Shown: positions 23,201 through 31,733 of the stretch, piece after piece
Numbering within the stretch: position 1 is the first letter of the stretch
Layout: every line of letters begins with the position of its first letter
Assembly: GCA_029338835.1 (NCBI GenBank)
Contig: JAQYBD010000005.1
Location: 1 to 38,080, forward strand
DNA: 38,080 nt
From: Selenomonadaceae bacterium
GTDB lineage: Bacteria > Bacillota > Negativicutes > Selenomonadales > Selenomonadaceae
Reading direction: 5' to 3'
Position numbers and translations under genes: made by a program
The notes under the pieces: model-generated
Told to the model about the DNA's origin: nothing
Seen by the model: only the letters and a program-made list of their open reading frames with translations
Database searches by the model: none

Positions 23201-23638
23201 ATGTTTTTGGGAGAATATGCCCATACGATCGATGCCAAGGGACGTGTCATCCTGCCTGCTGATTTTCGCCAGGAACTCGGTGTCTCGTTCATCATCACGA
23301 AAGGCCTGGATCGCTGCCTGTTCTTGTATGGACAGCAGGCCTGGGAAGAACTGGCAGCAAAATTGCGCGCGTTGCCGCTGGCAAAGCCGGAGGCAAGGGC
23401 TATCGTGCGCTTCTTCTTCTCCGGTGCCAGGACGCTGGAATGCGATAAGCAGGGACGTTTCCTCGTGCCTGCGAATCTGCGGGCGTATGCTGGCGTTGCC
23501 TTGCGTCAGAATGTCGTATTGACGGGGGCGGATAACCGCATTGAAGTTTGGAGCAAAGAGCAGTGGGTGCGTTACAACAGTGAAGTAGAGCCGGATGTGA
23601 CCGCGATAGCAGCATCACTTTCGGAACTGGGGATTTGA
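23201..23638 (+). CDS. mraZ: MraZ transcriptional regulator
   Basis: A 145-residue protein with two AbrB-like swapped-hairpin domains, each with the Asp-x3-Gly-Arg-hydrophobic signature: TIDAKGRVILPADFRQEL near residue 10 and ECDKQGRFLVPANLRAY near residue 80. MraZ forms ring-shaped oligomers and controls the division and cell-wall cluster. ATG 23201 has GGGAGGA about 5 bases upstream; longer upstream readings run through the operator. It is the first gene of the cluster, as usual. Confidence 0.97.
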   Translation: MFLGEYAHTIDAKGRVILPADFRQELGVSFIITKGLDRCLFLYGQQAWEELAAKLRALPLAKPEARAIVRFFFSGARTLECDKQGRFLVPANLRAYAGVALRQNVVLTGADNRIEVWSKEQWVRYNSEVEPDVTAIAASLSELGI

Positions 23639-23699
23639 ATCCGGTGATATCGTTGCAGCAGGGTTTGTAGTAGCAGTAGTAGCAGATGGAGGCAGGAGC

Positions 23700-24695
23700 G
23701 TGGAGTTTCATCATATCAGCGTTATGCTGGAAGAGACAGTCAGGGGGCTGGTGACCAATCCGGCAGGTATCTATGTGGACTGTACCCTGGGAGGAGCTGG
23801 TCACTCTCACCGTATAGCAGAACTCCTGTCACCGGCTGGGCGCATCATCGGCATCGACCAGGATGAGGAAGCTATTGCGGCTGCCCGTGAACGCCTGCGG
23901 GATGTTGCCTGCCGTGTGGACATCGTACACAGCAATTTTTCTCATCTCGAAGAAATCCTGCAGCGAGAGGACGCTCCCTTTGTCGATGGCATCGTCTTTG
24001 ACCTTGGCGTGTCGTCGCATCAGATTGATACAGTGGAACGCGGTTTTTCTTATATGCATGATGCGCCTCTCGATATGCGCATGGATCCGGAAGCTTCTTT
24101 TTCTGCTTACGATGTTGTCAATACTTACAGTGAGCAGGAACTCGACCGCATCTTCCATGATTACGGTGAGGAACGCTGGGGGCGCCGCATTGCCCAGTTC
24201 ATCGTCAAGGCGCGTGCTGAAAGGCCAGTGAAGACAACGGGGGAACTGGTCGATATCATCTGCAAGGCTGTGCCGAAGGCAGTGCGCCAGTCTGCGGGTG
24301 GTCATCCGGCCAAGCGCATCTTCCAGGCCATCCGCATCGAGGTGAATGATGAACTCGGCATCCTGGAACAGGCTTTCCGCACGGCTGTCCGTCATTTGAA
24401 GCCGGGCGGACGTCTGGCTATCATTACGTTCCATTCACTGGAAGACCGCATTGCCAAAAGGACTTTGAAGGAAATGGCGAGCGGCTGTATCTGTCCGCCG
24501 GAATTGCCGGTGTGTGTCTGCCATCACAAGCCGGAGATCCGGCTGCTCGGCAAGCCCATCAAGGCCACGAGTGAAGAGCTGGTCCACAATTCACGAGCGA
24601 AGAGTGCCAAGCTGCGCCTGGCAGAAAAATTGCCGATAGCGGCAGGGGATGATAAAAAGGAGGCGAAAGATCATGCTGGCAAGACAGGAAGATGA
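23700..24695 (+). CDS. rsmH: 16S rRNA m4C1402 methyltransferase RsmH
   Basis: A 331-residue SAM-dependent methyltransferase that N4-methylates C1402 in the decoding site of 16S rRNA. Motifs are YVDCTLGGAGHSHRI (SAM loop, near residue 28), IGIDQDEEAIAAARERL, FDLGVSSHQIDTVERGFSY near 105, and the C-terminal RLAIITFHSLEDRIAKR. It starts with GTG 23700, 7 bases after GGAGG. The protein is about 20 residues longer than typical because of a charged tail (AAGDDKKEAKDHAGKTGR) that overlaps ftsL by 23 bases. Two copies of GTAGTAGCA lie in the short gap after mraZ. Confidence 0.97.
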   Translation: MEFHHISVMLEETVRGLVTNPAGIYVDCTLGGAGHSHRIAELLSPAGRIIGIDQDEEAIAAARERLRDVACRVDIVHSNFSHLEEILQREDAPFVDGIVFDLGVSSHQIDTVERGFSYMHDAPLDMRMDPEASFSAYDVVNTYSEQELDRIFHDYGEERWGRRIAQFIVKARAERPVKTTGELVDIICKAVPKAVRQSAGGHPAKRIFQAIRIEVNDELGILEQAFRTAVRHLKPGGRLAIITFHSLEDRIAKRTLKEMASGCICPPELPVCVCHHKPEIRLLGKPIKATSEELVHNSRAKSAKLRLAEKLPIAAGDDKKEAKDHAGKTGR

Positions 24696-25053
24696 ATATG
24701 AACGTCATGCACATGAATCGTATACGGCTGAACTCCCTCCTGCATCCTCCGTGCCGGAATCTCCTGGGATCCGCAAGGTCCTCAATACATCACTGCGCTC
24801 GCATTGCCAGATCCTTTTCCTGGTCATCGCTGTGCTGGCCATGCTGGTGACGATCGGTAGCGGCATCGGTGCGAGCCGTGGGTATAAACTTGTCGAGACA
24901 CAGCAGAAAGCAGAGCAGCTGGAGCAGGAGAATGAACGGCTGAACGTCGAGATTGCCAAGCTCAAGAACCCGCAGCGGATCAAGTCGATTGCAGAAAGCC
25001 AGCTTAATATGCAGGTTCCCAAGAAAACGTATTTTGCACATGAAAGTAAATAA
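24673..25053 (+). CDS. ftsL: Cell division protein FtsL
   Basis: A 126-residue bitopic membrane protein. A cytoplasmic tail of about 45 residues is followed by one transmembrane helix (ILFLVIAVLAMLVTIGSGIG) and then a coiled coil (VETQQKAEQLEQENERLNVE) ending in a short tail. This order and its place after rsmH identify FtsL, which with FtsB/DivIC and FtsQ activates the septal synthase. Sequence identity in this family is low, so context carries weight. ATG 24673 has AAGGAGG 9 bases upstream. Confidence 0.88.
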   Translation: MLARQEDEYERHAHESYTAELPPASSVPESPGIRKVLNTSLRSHCQILFLVIAVLAMLVTIGSGIGASRGYKLVETQQKAEQLEQENERLNVEIAKLKNPQRIKSIAESQLNMQVPKKTYFAHESK

Positions 25054-25280
25054 GAGGGGACGATATGTTCCGCTCCATCCTATAGAGAGGCTGCCTGGCA
25101 AGCAGCTTCTTTTCATTCCGCAGGCTGTTTCCAACAGGAAAAACACTTTTTAAGATTTTGCTGTACTCCTGGGAATACTGATGTGGATGGAAATAAAAAA
25201 GGCCTATAAAATTTTTTCGATACGGTTTATAATAGTGTACGGCCCGCATCGTTCAGGCAGGGCCTTGAGGAGGAAATCAG
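25054..25280 (+). other. Gap between ftsL and murE with no gene; terminator and candidate promoter
   Basis: In many relatives a penicillin-binding protein gene (ftsI/pbpB/spoVD) sits here. This 227-base stretch has stops in all plus frames and nothing I recognise as an ftsI remnant. It holds a hairpin with T run (25087-25113), a small CTGTT/AACAG hairpin near 25131-25136, and a TATAAT at 25228-25233 that could be a -10 for murE, though no good -35 box is seen. Confidence 0.7.
25087..25113 (+). terminator. Probable terminator after ftsL
   Basis: GAGGCTGC (25087-25094) pairs with GCAGCTTC (25102-25109) with one G-U pair and a 7-base loop, then four T residues. It is of moderate strength. Confidence 0.6.
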
Positions 25281-26777
25281 ATGAAAACAATCGGTCAGCT
25301 GGCAGCACTGGTAAAAGGTGCTGCCATAACGGGAAATCCAGATACAGGGATCACGGGCATCGAACACGATTCGCGCAAAGTGGGAAAAGGCACACTCTTT
25401 GTCTGTATCCCCGGTGTACATGTCGATGGTCATACCTTCATTCCACAGGCAGTGGCCGCCGGGGCAAAGGCTATCCTGACGACGCGCACCGACGTCATGG
25501 CACCAGAGGGCGTAGCTGTCCTCCGGGTACCGGAACTGCAGACGGCACTCGATACGATTGTGCCGTTCTTCCATGATTATCCGGCACGCACGATGCGCGT
25601 CATCGGCATCACCGGCACGAACGGCAAGACGACGACGAGCTATATCACGCGCGCTATCCTGCGCGCAGCCGGTTATAAAGTTGGCCTGATCGGTACCATC
25701 CAGATCATGATTGAAGATGAAGTGCTGCCTATCCACAATACGACGCCGGATGTCGTAGAACTCCAGCATACTCTGGCCATGATGCGCGATAAAGGCATGG
25801 ATTATGTCGTCATGGAGGTCTCGTCTCATGCCCTTGATCAGAATCGTGTGGCTGGTATCGAATTTGATACAGCGGTCTTTACGAATCTGACGCAGGATCA
25901 TCTGGATTATCACAAGACGCTTGAGAATTATAAGCTGGCCAAGGCCAAGCTCTTTGATCATGTTTCCGAGCAGGGGACGAAACAGGGCAAGACAGCCGTC
26001 ATCAATATCGATGATGCTGCCGGAGCGACGATGCTCGAACACGCGAAATGCGCGCATCTGACGTATGCCATCGAGCAGGATGCGGATCTGCGCGCTACGG
26101 ATATCCTCGTCCATGCAAACGGTGCAGAGTTTGTACTCCATCACAAGAGCTTCGGTGAGATGGCACTGAAGCTCCATATCACGGGCATCTTCAATGTCTA
26201 CAATGTCATGAGTGCCGTTGGCGCAGCTCTGGCGGAACACATCGATGCAGCAGTCATCAAGGAGACGCTCGAGGCATTCACGGCTGTGCCGGGGCGCTTT
26301 GAACTCGTCAAGGCAGGCCAGGATTTTTCCATTATCGTCGATTACGCACATACGCCGGATGGTGTGGAAAATGTCCTCAAGACGGCACGCAAGATTGCCA
26401 AGCGGCGCATTATTGCCGTCTTTGGCTGCGGCGGCGACCGTGACCGCACCAAACGCCCCATCATGGGGCGCCTGGCTGCAGAGCTGGCCGATGTTGTCAT
26501 TGCGACGTCCGATAATCCGCGTACGGAGGATCCGGATTTCATCCTGAGCCAGGTGGAAGCTGGTGTCAAGGAGGCCATTGGCACCAAACATCATGAGAAG
26601 ATCACCGATCGCCGCCAGGCAATCTTCCGTGCCGTTGAGCTGGCACAGAAAGATGATATTGTCGTCATACTTGGCAAAGGCCACGAAAATTATCAGATCC
26701 TCAAGGATAAGACCATCCATTTTGATGACAAGGAAGTGGCCCGCGATGCTGTGGCTGCAAAGAAGGGAGAACACTGA
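25281..26777 (+). CDS. murE: UDP-MurNAc-tripeptide synthetase MurE, meso-DAP type
   Basis: A 498-residue Mur ligase that adds the third stem residue to UDP-MurNAc-L-Ala-D-Glu in the cytoplasm. The ATP loop is GITGTNGKTTTS near residue 112; the central domain has SSHALDQNRVAGIEFD and NLTQDHLDYH; the C-terminal domain has GCGGDRDRTKRP. The specificity loop reads SDNPRTEDP, and DNPR is the known mark of enzymes that use meso-diaminopimelate rather than lysine. This fits a Gram-negative-staining Firmicute. GAGGAGG lies about 8 bases before ATG 25281. The murF start overlaps the stop by one base. Confidence 0.98.
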   Translation: MKTIGQLAALVKGAAITGNPDTGITGIEHDSRKVGKGTLFVCIPGVHVDGHTFIPQAVAAGAKAILTTRTDVMAPEGVAVLRVPELQTALDTIVPFFHDYPARTMRVIGITGTNGKTTTSYITRAILRAAGYKVGLIGTIQIMIEDEVLPIHNTTPDVVELQHTLAMMRDKGMDYVVMEVSSHALDQNRVAGIEFDTAVFTNLTQDHLDYHKTLENYKLAKAKLFDHVSEQGTKQGKTAVINIDDAAGATMLEHAKCAHLTYAIEQDADLRATDILVHANGAEFVLHHKSFGEMALKLHITGIFNVYNVMSAVGAALAEHIDAAVIKETLEAFTAVPGRFELVKAGQDFSIIVDYAHTPDGVENVLKTARKIAKRRIIAVFGCGGDRDRTKRPIMGRLAAELADVVIATSDNPRTEDPDFILSQVEAGVKEAIGTKHHEKITDRRQAIFRAVELAQKDDIVVILGKGHENYQILKDKTIHFDDKEVARDAVAAKKGEH

Positions 26778-28150
26778 TGCCAGCATTTACGCTTGATGAG
26801 GTGCGCGAGGCCACGGGTGCCAGCGTTTATCGGGAAGAAGCCGAATCCTTTACGGATATTGTGACGGATACACGCAAGATTACGCCAGGAGTCTTATTCC
26901 TGGCATTCAAGGGCGAGCGCTTCAATGGAGAAGATTTTGTACGCGATGCCATTGCGAAAGGTGCAAATGGCATCATGGTCAGCACGGCCTGCCCGCGGGA
27001 GATCCTGGCTGGTCTCAAGGCTACTGTGCTGGTCGTACCGGATACGCTCCGGGCCTATCAAGAGCTTGCGCATGCCTGGCGTATGCATTTCAAGATCCCT
27101 GTTGTTGCCATTACAGGATCCAATGGCAAGACGACAACGAAGGATCTTACCGCAGCTGTCCTGTCGGCTCGTGGACCGGTACTCAAGACGCAGGCAAATT
27201 TCAATAATGAAATCGGGCTGCCGTTGACGCTTTTGGGGCTGCGCAAGGAACATACGGCTGCCGTCGTCGAGATCGGCATGCGCGGCCTGCATCAGATTGA
27301 AGCCATGGCTCCGCTGGCTGCGCCTTCTGTCGGCATCGTGACGAATGTCGGTGAGACACATCTGGAACTCCTGGGATCCATTGAGAACATTGCCAAAGCA
27401 AAGTCTGAACTCGTGGAAGCGATTCCCGAGGGCGGTGTCGTTGTCCTCAATGCAGATAATCCGTATGTGGCTGCCATGCGTCAGCAGGCAGCTCCTGGCG
27501 TGCGCGTGCTGACTTTTGGCATCGATCAGCCGGCTGATGTGCGTGGCGCGGACATCGAGACGGTGGATGGTCATACGACGAAGTTCCATGTCCTCTGGAA
27601 GGGCCGCACGTATGACTATACGGTTGCCATGGTGGGGCGCCATAATGTCTGCAACGCACTGGCGGCCATTGCTGCCGGTTTTGCCCTGGGACTGACGCCA
27701 GAAGAAGCGGCAGCAGGTCTCAAGAATCTTGAAGCGACGAAAATGCGCTTTGAGGTGGAAGACATCAAAGGATATCATATTGTCAACGATGCCTATAATG
27801 CGAGCCCTATGTCAATGACAGCAGCTATCAATACGTTGTCGGAACTTGTTTCCGGGCGCAAGATTGCTGTCATGGGCGATATGCTGGAGCTGGGACGTGT
27901 TTCCGTGGAGGCACACAAGAAGGTAGGCCGTGAGCTGGCTGAACATGGTTTTACGGCTGTGGTCACGCGCGGCGAGATGGGTCGATATATCGCGGAAGGT
28001 GCCAGGGAAAGCGGCATGGAGGCCGTCTTCCCCTGCGATTCCCATGAGGAGGCGGGCCGGTGCCTGCACGAAATCCTGCAGCCTGGCGATACCCTGCTGT
28101 TCAAGGGGTCGCGCGGCATGCAGATGGAAAAGATCATCGACCTGCTTTAA
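26777..28150 (+). CDS. murF: UDP-MurNAc-pentapeptide synthetase MurF
   Basis: A 457-residue Mur ligase that adds D-Ala-D-Ala to the tripeptide precursor. The N-terminal domain has TDTRKITPGVLFLAFKGERF, typical of MurF. The ATP loop is AITGSNGKTTTKDL near residue 112, followed by NFNNEIGLPLTLL. The C-terminal domain has NDAYNASPMSMTAAI and the MGDMLELG motif. Start and murE stop overlap as TGATG, so translation is coupled. Its dipeptide substrate comes from ddl, encoded 5 kb downstream in the same cluster. Confidence 0.98.
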   Translation: MPAFTLDEVREATGASVYREEAESFTDIVTDTRKITPGVLFLAFKGERFNGEDFVRDAIAKGANGIMVSTACPREILAGLKATVLVVPDTLRAYQELAHAWRMHFKIPVVAITGSNGKTTTKDLTAAVLSARGPVLKTQANFNNEIGLPLTLLGLRKEHTAAVVEIGMRGLHQIEAMAPLAAPSVGIVTNVGETHLELLGSIENIAKAKSELVEAIPEGGVVVLNADNPYVAAMRQQAAPGVRVLTFGIDQPADVRGADIETVDGHTTKFHVLWKGRTYDYTVAMVGRHNVCNALAAIAAGFALGLTPEEAAAGLKNLEATKMRFEVEDIKGYHIVNDAYNASPMSMTAAINTLSELVSGRKIAVMGDMLELGRVSVEAHKKVGRELAEHGFTAVVTRGEMGRYIAEGARESGMEAVFPCDSHEEAGRCLHEILQPGDTLLFKGSRGMQMEKIIDLL

Positions 28151-28199
28151 GCGTTATGGCCGGTGAGGGAGCAAAATAAGAGAGTGGAGACGTTATAAG

Positions 28200-29153
28200 T
28201 TGGAAAGCATCATCATTGCGGCTGCTGTTGCCGCCGGATTCGTCTTGCTGACGGGACCGTTTTTCATACCAGAGCTGCATAAACTCAAGTTTGGCCAGAG
28301 TATCCGGGAAGAAGGGCCAAAGAGCCATCAGGCCAAGAGCGGTACCCCGACGATGGGTGGTATCATGATCATCTTTGGGCTTACGATCGGTACGGTCGTG
28401 GCAGCGCCGCTTTCAGCGGCGGTCCTGCTGGCTCTTTTCATCACGCTGGGACATTTCCTGCTGGGGTTCCTCGATGACTATATCAAGGTGGTCAAGAAAC
28501 GCAACCTGGGCCTCAAAGCCAAGCAGAAACTGCTGGGGCAGATCTTCATCGCGATTGTGACCATGGTGGTCGGTACGAGAGTCCTGGGGATTGATACCAG
28601 CATCTGGATTCCTGTGGCCAATGTCAATCTGGATATCGGCGTTGGTTACTATTTCCTCGTTCTCTTTGTCCTGGTAGGCACAAGCAATGCCGTCAATCTG
28701 ACGGATGGCCTGGATGGCCTGGCTTCTGGTACGGTCGCTATTGCTGCCAGTGCTTATGCACTGGTCTGCTATCTGACGGGTCACCCGGACCTCTCTATTT
28801 TCTGCATTGCCATGGCGGCTGCCTGCCTGGCTTTCCTGCGCTTCAATGCGAATCCCGCCAAAGTGTTCATGGGCGATACCGGTTCACTGGCTCTCGGCGG
28901 TGCCATTGCTGCGGCGGGCATCCTCACACATACGGAAGTCTTGTTGGCTGTCATTGGCTTCGTGTTCGTTTGCGAAGCACTGTCGGTCATCATCCAGGTC
29001 ATTTCCTTCAAGACGACGGGCAAACGCGTATTCCGCATGAGTCCAATCCACCATCATTTCGAACTTGGTGGCTGGAAAGAGACAAAGGTGGTCTTTGTTT
29101 TCTGGATGGCGGGATTGGCGGCCAGTGTCGTTGGTCTCATGATGATGCCGTAA
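28200..29153 (+). CDS. mraY: Phospho-MurNAc-pentapeptide transferase MraY
   Basis: A 317-residue enzyme with about ten membrane helices that transfers phospho-MurNAc-pentapeptide to undecaprenyl phosphate, making lipid I. Motifs are TPTMGGIMII near residue 43, FLDDYIKVVKKRNLGL (Mg-binding Asp pair), NAVNLTDGLDGLASG near 165, FMGDTGSLALGG near 225, and the His-rich loop SPIHHHFELGG. The start is TTG 28200 with GGAG 10 bases upstream. Length and layout are normal. Confidence 0.98.
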   Translation: MESIIIAAAVAAGFVLLTGPFFIPELHKLKFGQSIREEGPKSHQAKSGTPTMGGIMIIFGLTIGTVVAAPLSAAVLLALFITLGHFLLGFLDDYIKVVKKRNLGLKAKQKLLGQIFIAIVTMVVGTRVLGIDTSIWIPVANVNLDIGVGYYFLVLFVLVGTSNAVNLTDGLDGLASGTVAIAASAYALVCYLTGHPDLSIFCIAMAAACLAFLRFNANPAKVFMGDTGSLALGGAIAAAGILTHTEVLLAVIGFVFVCEALSVIIQVISFKTTGKRVFRMSPIHHHFELGGWKETKVVFVFWMAGLAASVVGLMMMP

Positions 29154-29201
29154 GTGAGCAGGGAGTCAGATCGCATTTTGTAATATCCGGGAGGATTCAT
29201 C

Positions 29202-30599
29202 ATGGAATTGGATTGGAATCAAAAGCATGTCTTGGTCATCGGTGCAGGGATCAGCGGGTTTGCCGCTGCCCGCCTGGCACGCCGCTTTGGTGCAGACGTT
29301 ACGTTGAGCGATGCGAAGACAGAAGCAGAATTAGCAAAGCTTGGCGATGATTTTTCCAAGCTGCGTGAAGTTGGTGTAAAACTGGTTTTCGGGCCACAGC
29401 AGGAGTCGATGCTCGATGGAATCGAACTGGTTATCGTTTCTCCGGCCGTACCGGTCCGGATTCCCTTGCTGCAGGCCGCTTATGCACGCCATATCCGGGT
29501 CATGAGTGAAGTGGAACTCGCTTACGATATTGCGGAGTCGCCGATTTGCGCTGTAACGGGCACGAATGGCAAGACGACGACGACAACACTGCTTGGCTTA
29601 TTGCTCAAGACACACTATGCGAAGGTCGGTGTCGGCGGCAATATCGGTGTGCCGCTTTCTGAAGTGGCTCTTGACACCGGGAAGGGCGGCTGCATTGCGG
29701 CAGAAATCTCCAGTTACCAGATGGAGGCTACAGAGGATTTTCATCCGCATGTCGCAGCTGTCCTCAATGTGACGCCAGATCATATCGTGCGCCATGGCTC
29801 CATGGAGGTCTATCAGGCTATGAAAGAGCGGATCTTTGCGGAGCAGACGCCCGAAGATTACCTGGTACTCAACTGCGATGATGAGCGTACGCGCGGCATG
29901 AAGGATCGGGCGAAAGCCCGGGTTTGCTTCTTCAGCCGCCGGCAGGAGCTTGAAGAAGGTGCTTTCATCCGTGGTGATATACGCGATGGCCTTCTGGTCA
30001 TACGCTGGGATGGCAGGGAATATGAACTTTGCCGCACGAATGAACTCGGCATCAAAGGTGCGCATAATGTGGAGAATGCTCTGGCAGCAGTCGCTTCGGC
30101 GTTCCTGGCTGGTTGTGAGCCCGCTGCGATGGTGCCGGTACTCAAGGCGTTCAAAGGAGTCGAGCATCGCATCGAATATGTGACGACCATCGATGGCGTC
30201 CCGTACTACAATGATTCCAAAGCGACGAATACAGATTCTGCTATCAAGGCTCTGGAGACCTTTGACGGACACATCATCCTGCTGGCAGGCGGTGATGATA
30301 AGATGACGGATCTCACGGATTTCATGAAGCTGGTTTGTGAACGCGTGGATGAACTCATCCTCATCGGCAAGGCTGCTGCACGTTTCTATGAGGCGGCGGT
30401 AGCGAGCGGTTTCCCCGAAGCCCATATCTATGCAGCGGGGTATTCGATGGAGAAGGCTGTGGAGCTTGCTCATGCACTGGCAAAAGAACCGGATGTCGTA
30501 TTGCTTTCGCCGGCTTGTGCAAGTTTTGACATGTACCATGGCATGGCAGAGCGCGGGCGTGATTTCAAGCGCCTGGTTCGCCTTTATGAACAGAATTGA
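29202..30599 (+). CDS. murD: UDP-MurNAc-L-alanine:D-glutamate ligase MurD
   Basis: A 465-residue Mur ligase that adds D-Glu to UDP-MurNAc-L-Ala. The N-terminal Rossmann part is VLVIGAGISGFAAARLARRF, the ATP loop is AVTGTNGKTTTTTLL near residue 113, then EISSYQMEATEDF, NVTPDHIVRHGSM, the central GVEHRIEYV, and YYNDSKATNTDSAIKAL near 340. GGGAGG lies just before ATG 29202. ftsW, which commonly follows murD in such clusters, is absent; murG follows after 15 bases. Confidence 0.98.
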   Translation: MELDWNQKHVLVIGAGISGFAAARLARRFGADVTLSDAKTEAELAKLGDDFSKLREVGVKLVFGPQQESMLDGIELVIVSPAVPVRIPLLQAAYARHIRVMSEVELAYDIAESPICAVTGTNGKTTTTTLLGLLLKTHYAKVGVGGNIGVPLSEVALDTGKGGCIAAEISSYQMEATEDFHPHVAAVLNVTPDHIVRHGSMEVYQAMKERIFAEQTPEDYLVLNCDDERTRGMKDRAKARVCFFSRRQELEEGAFIRGDIRDGLLVIRWDGREYELCRTNELGIKGAHNVENALAAVASAFLAGCEPAAMVPVLKAFKGVEHRIEYVTTIDGVPYYNDSKATNTDSAIKALETFDGHIILLAGGDDKMTDLTDFMKLVCERVDELILIGKAAARFYEAAVASGFPEAHIYAAGYSMEKAVELAHALAKEPDVVLLSPACASFDMYHGMAERGRDFKRLVRLYEQN

Positions 30600-30614
30600 C
30601 CGGAGGGGATCATC

Positions 30615-31733
30615 TTGAACATCATCGTTTCCGGCGGTGGTACGGGAGGGCATATTTACCCGGCCATCACCATCATACGCACGATACAGCAGCGCGTACC
30701 AGATGCCAGATTCCTTTATGTCGGCACCAGGCGTGGCTTGGAAGCCGATATCATCCCGAAGGAGGGACTGCCCTTCACGACCGTTGATATCCAGGGCTTT
30801 GAGCGTCATCTGACGCCAGAGAATCTGCTGCGCGCCGGTCGTGCCATGATTGGGGTGGCCAAGGCTGCGCGCATCGTGCGCAGCTTCCATCCCGATGTTG
30901 CAGTCGGTACCGGCGGATACGTCTGTGGCCCTATCCTGCTGGCAGCCAGCCTCATGCATATCCCGACCCTCATACAGGAACAGAATGTCGTGCCGGGTAT
31001 CACGAATAAACTCTTGTCGCGCTTCGTGACCAGGATTGCAGCAGGGACAAAAGAGGCCATGCGACATTTCCCACAGGATAAAGTGGTCTTCACGGGCAAT
31101 CCCATCCGCAGCGAAGTCCTGTCTGCTCAGCGTGAAGACGGCGCAGCAGTTTTTGGCCTGGATCCCGCCAAATTGACCGTACTGGTCTCCGGCGGCAGCC
31201 GTGGTGCCCGCGCCATCAATCGGGCTATGATCGGCGTGCTTTCTCATGCTGCACATCATCCTGAGGTCCAATTCCTGCATGTGACAGGAAAGAACGAATA
31301 TGAGGATGTACTCGCTCGTCTCGCAAAGGCAGGTGTGGAACTGGCGAAGTGTCCGCATATCCTGGTAAAGCCGTATCTTTACAATATGCCACAGGCCATG
31401 GCCGCCGCAGATCTGGCCGTATTCCGTGCCGGAGCGACTGGCCTGGCAGAACTTACGGCTCGTGGCATCCCGTCTGTCCTGATCCCTTATCCCTATGCGG
31501 CAGAGAATCATCAGGAACACAATGCCAGAGCCTTGGAAGAAGCAGGGGCTGCAAGGATGATCCTGAATAAGGATCTGACGTCGGAGACGCTCAGTGCTGT
31601 TTTGACGGAACTTTTGAGTGAACCGCAAAAGCTTCGCGATATGGCTGTGGCCAGCAAGCAGCTGGGCAGGCCGCAGGCGGCTGCTGATATCGCGGATCTC
31701 GTACTCGATCTAGCTAGAAAAGGACAAAGGTGA
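30615..31733 (+). CDS. murG: Lipid II synthase MurG (GT28 glycosyltransferase)
   Basis: A 372-residue GT-B glycosyltransferase that adds GlcNAc from UDP-GlcNAc to lipid I at the inner membrane surface. The first glycine loop is SGGGTGGHIYPAITI near residue 5; later come GGYVCGPILLAA, HEQN-like LIQEQNVVPGITNKLL, the second loop VSGGSRGARAIN near 190, and the donor-binding RAGATGLAELTARGIPSVLIPYP near 270. The start is TTG 30615, with GGAGG about 8 bases upstream. Its end overlaps the proposed murC start. Confidence 0.98.
   Translation: MNIIVSGGGTGGHIYPAITIIRTIQQRVPDARFLYVGTRRGLEADIIPKEGLPFTTVDIQGFERHLTPENLLRAGRAMIGVAKAARIVRSFHPDVAVGTGGYVCGPILLAASLMHIPTLIQEQNVVPGITNKLLSRFVTRIAAGTKEAMRHFPQDKVVFTGNPIRSEVLSAQREDGAAVFGLDPAKLTVLVSGGSRGARAINRAMIGVLSHAAHHPEVQFLHVTGKNEYEDVLARLAKAGVELAKCPHILVKPYLYNMPQAMAAADLAVFRAGATGLAELTARGIPSVLIPYPYAAENHQEHNARALEEAGAARMILNKDLTSETLSAVLTELLSEPQKLRDMAVASKQLGRPQAAADIADLVLDLARKGQR

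Noticed and set aside
23667-23684. Two copies of GTAGTAGCA before rsmH
   Set aside because: Only two short copies in a simple-sequence stretch; too small for a repeat array or operator claim.
25054-25280. Degraded ftsI remnant or short gene starting at ATG 25064
   Set aside because: The frame stops after six codons and none of the three frames shows PBP motifs or a membrane anchor I can recognise.
25227-26786. 519-codon minus-strand open frame opposite murE
   Set aside because: Same cause; murE motifs are intact on the plus strand and the antisense protein resembles nothing.
29598-31628. 676-codon minus-strand open frame spanning murD and murG
   Set aside because: It crosses two clear genes, has no start signals, and reflects codon bias only.
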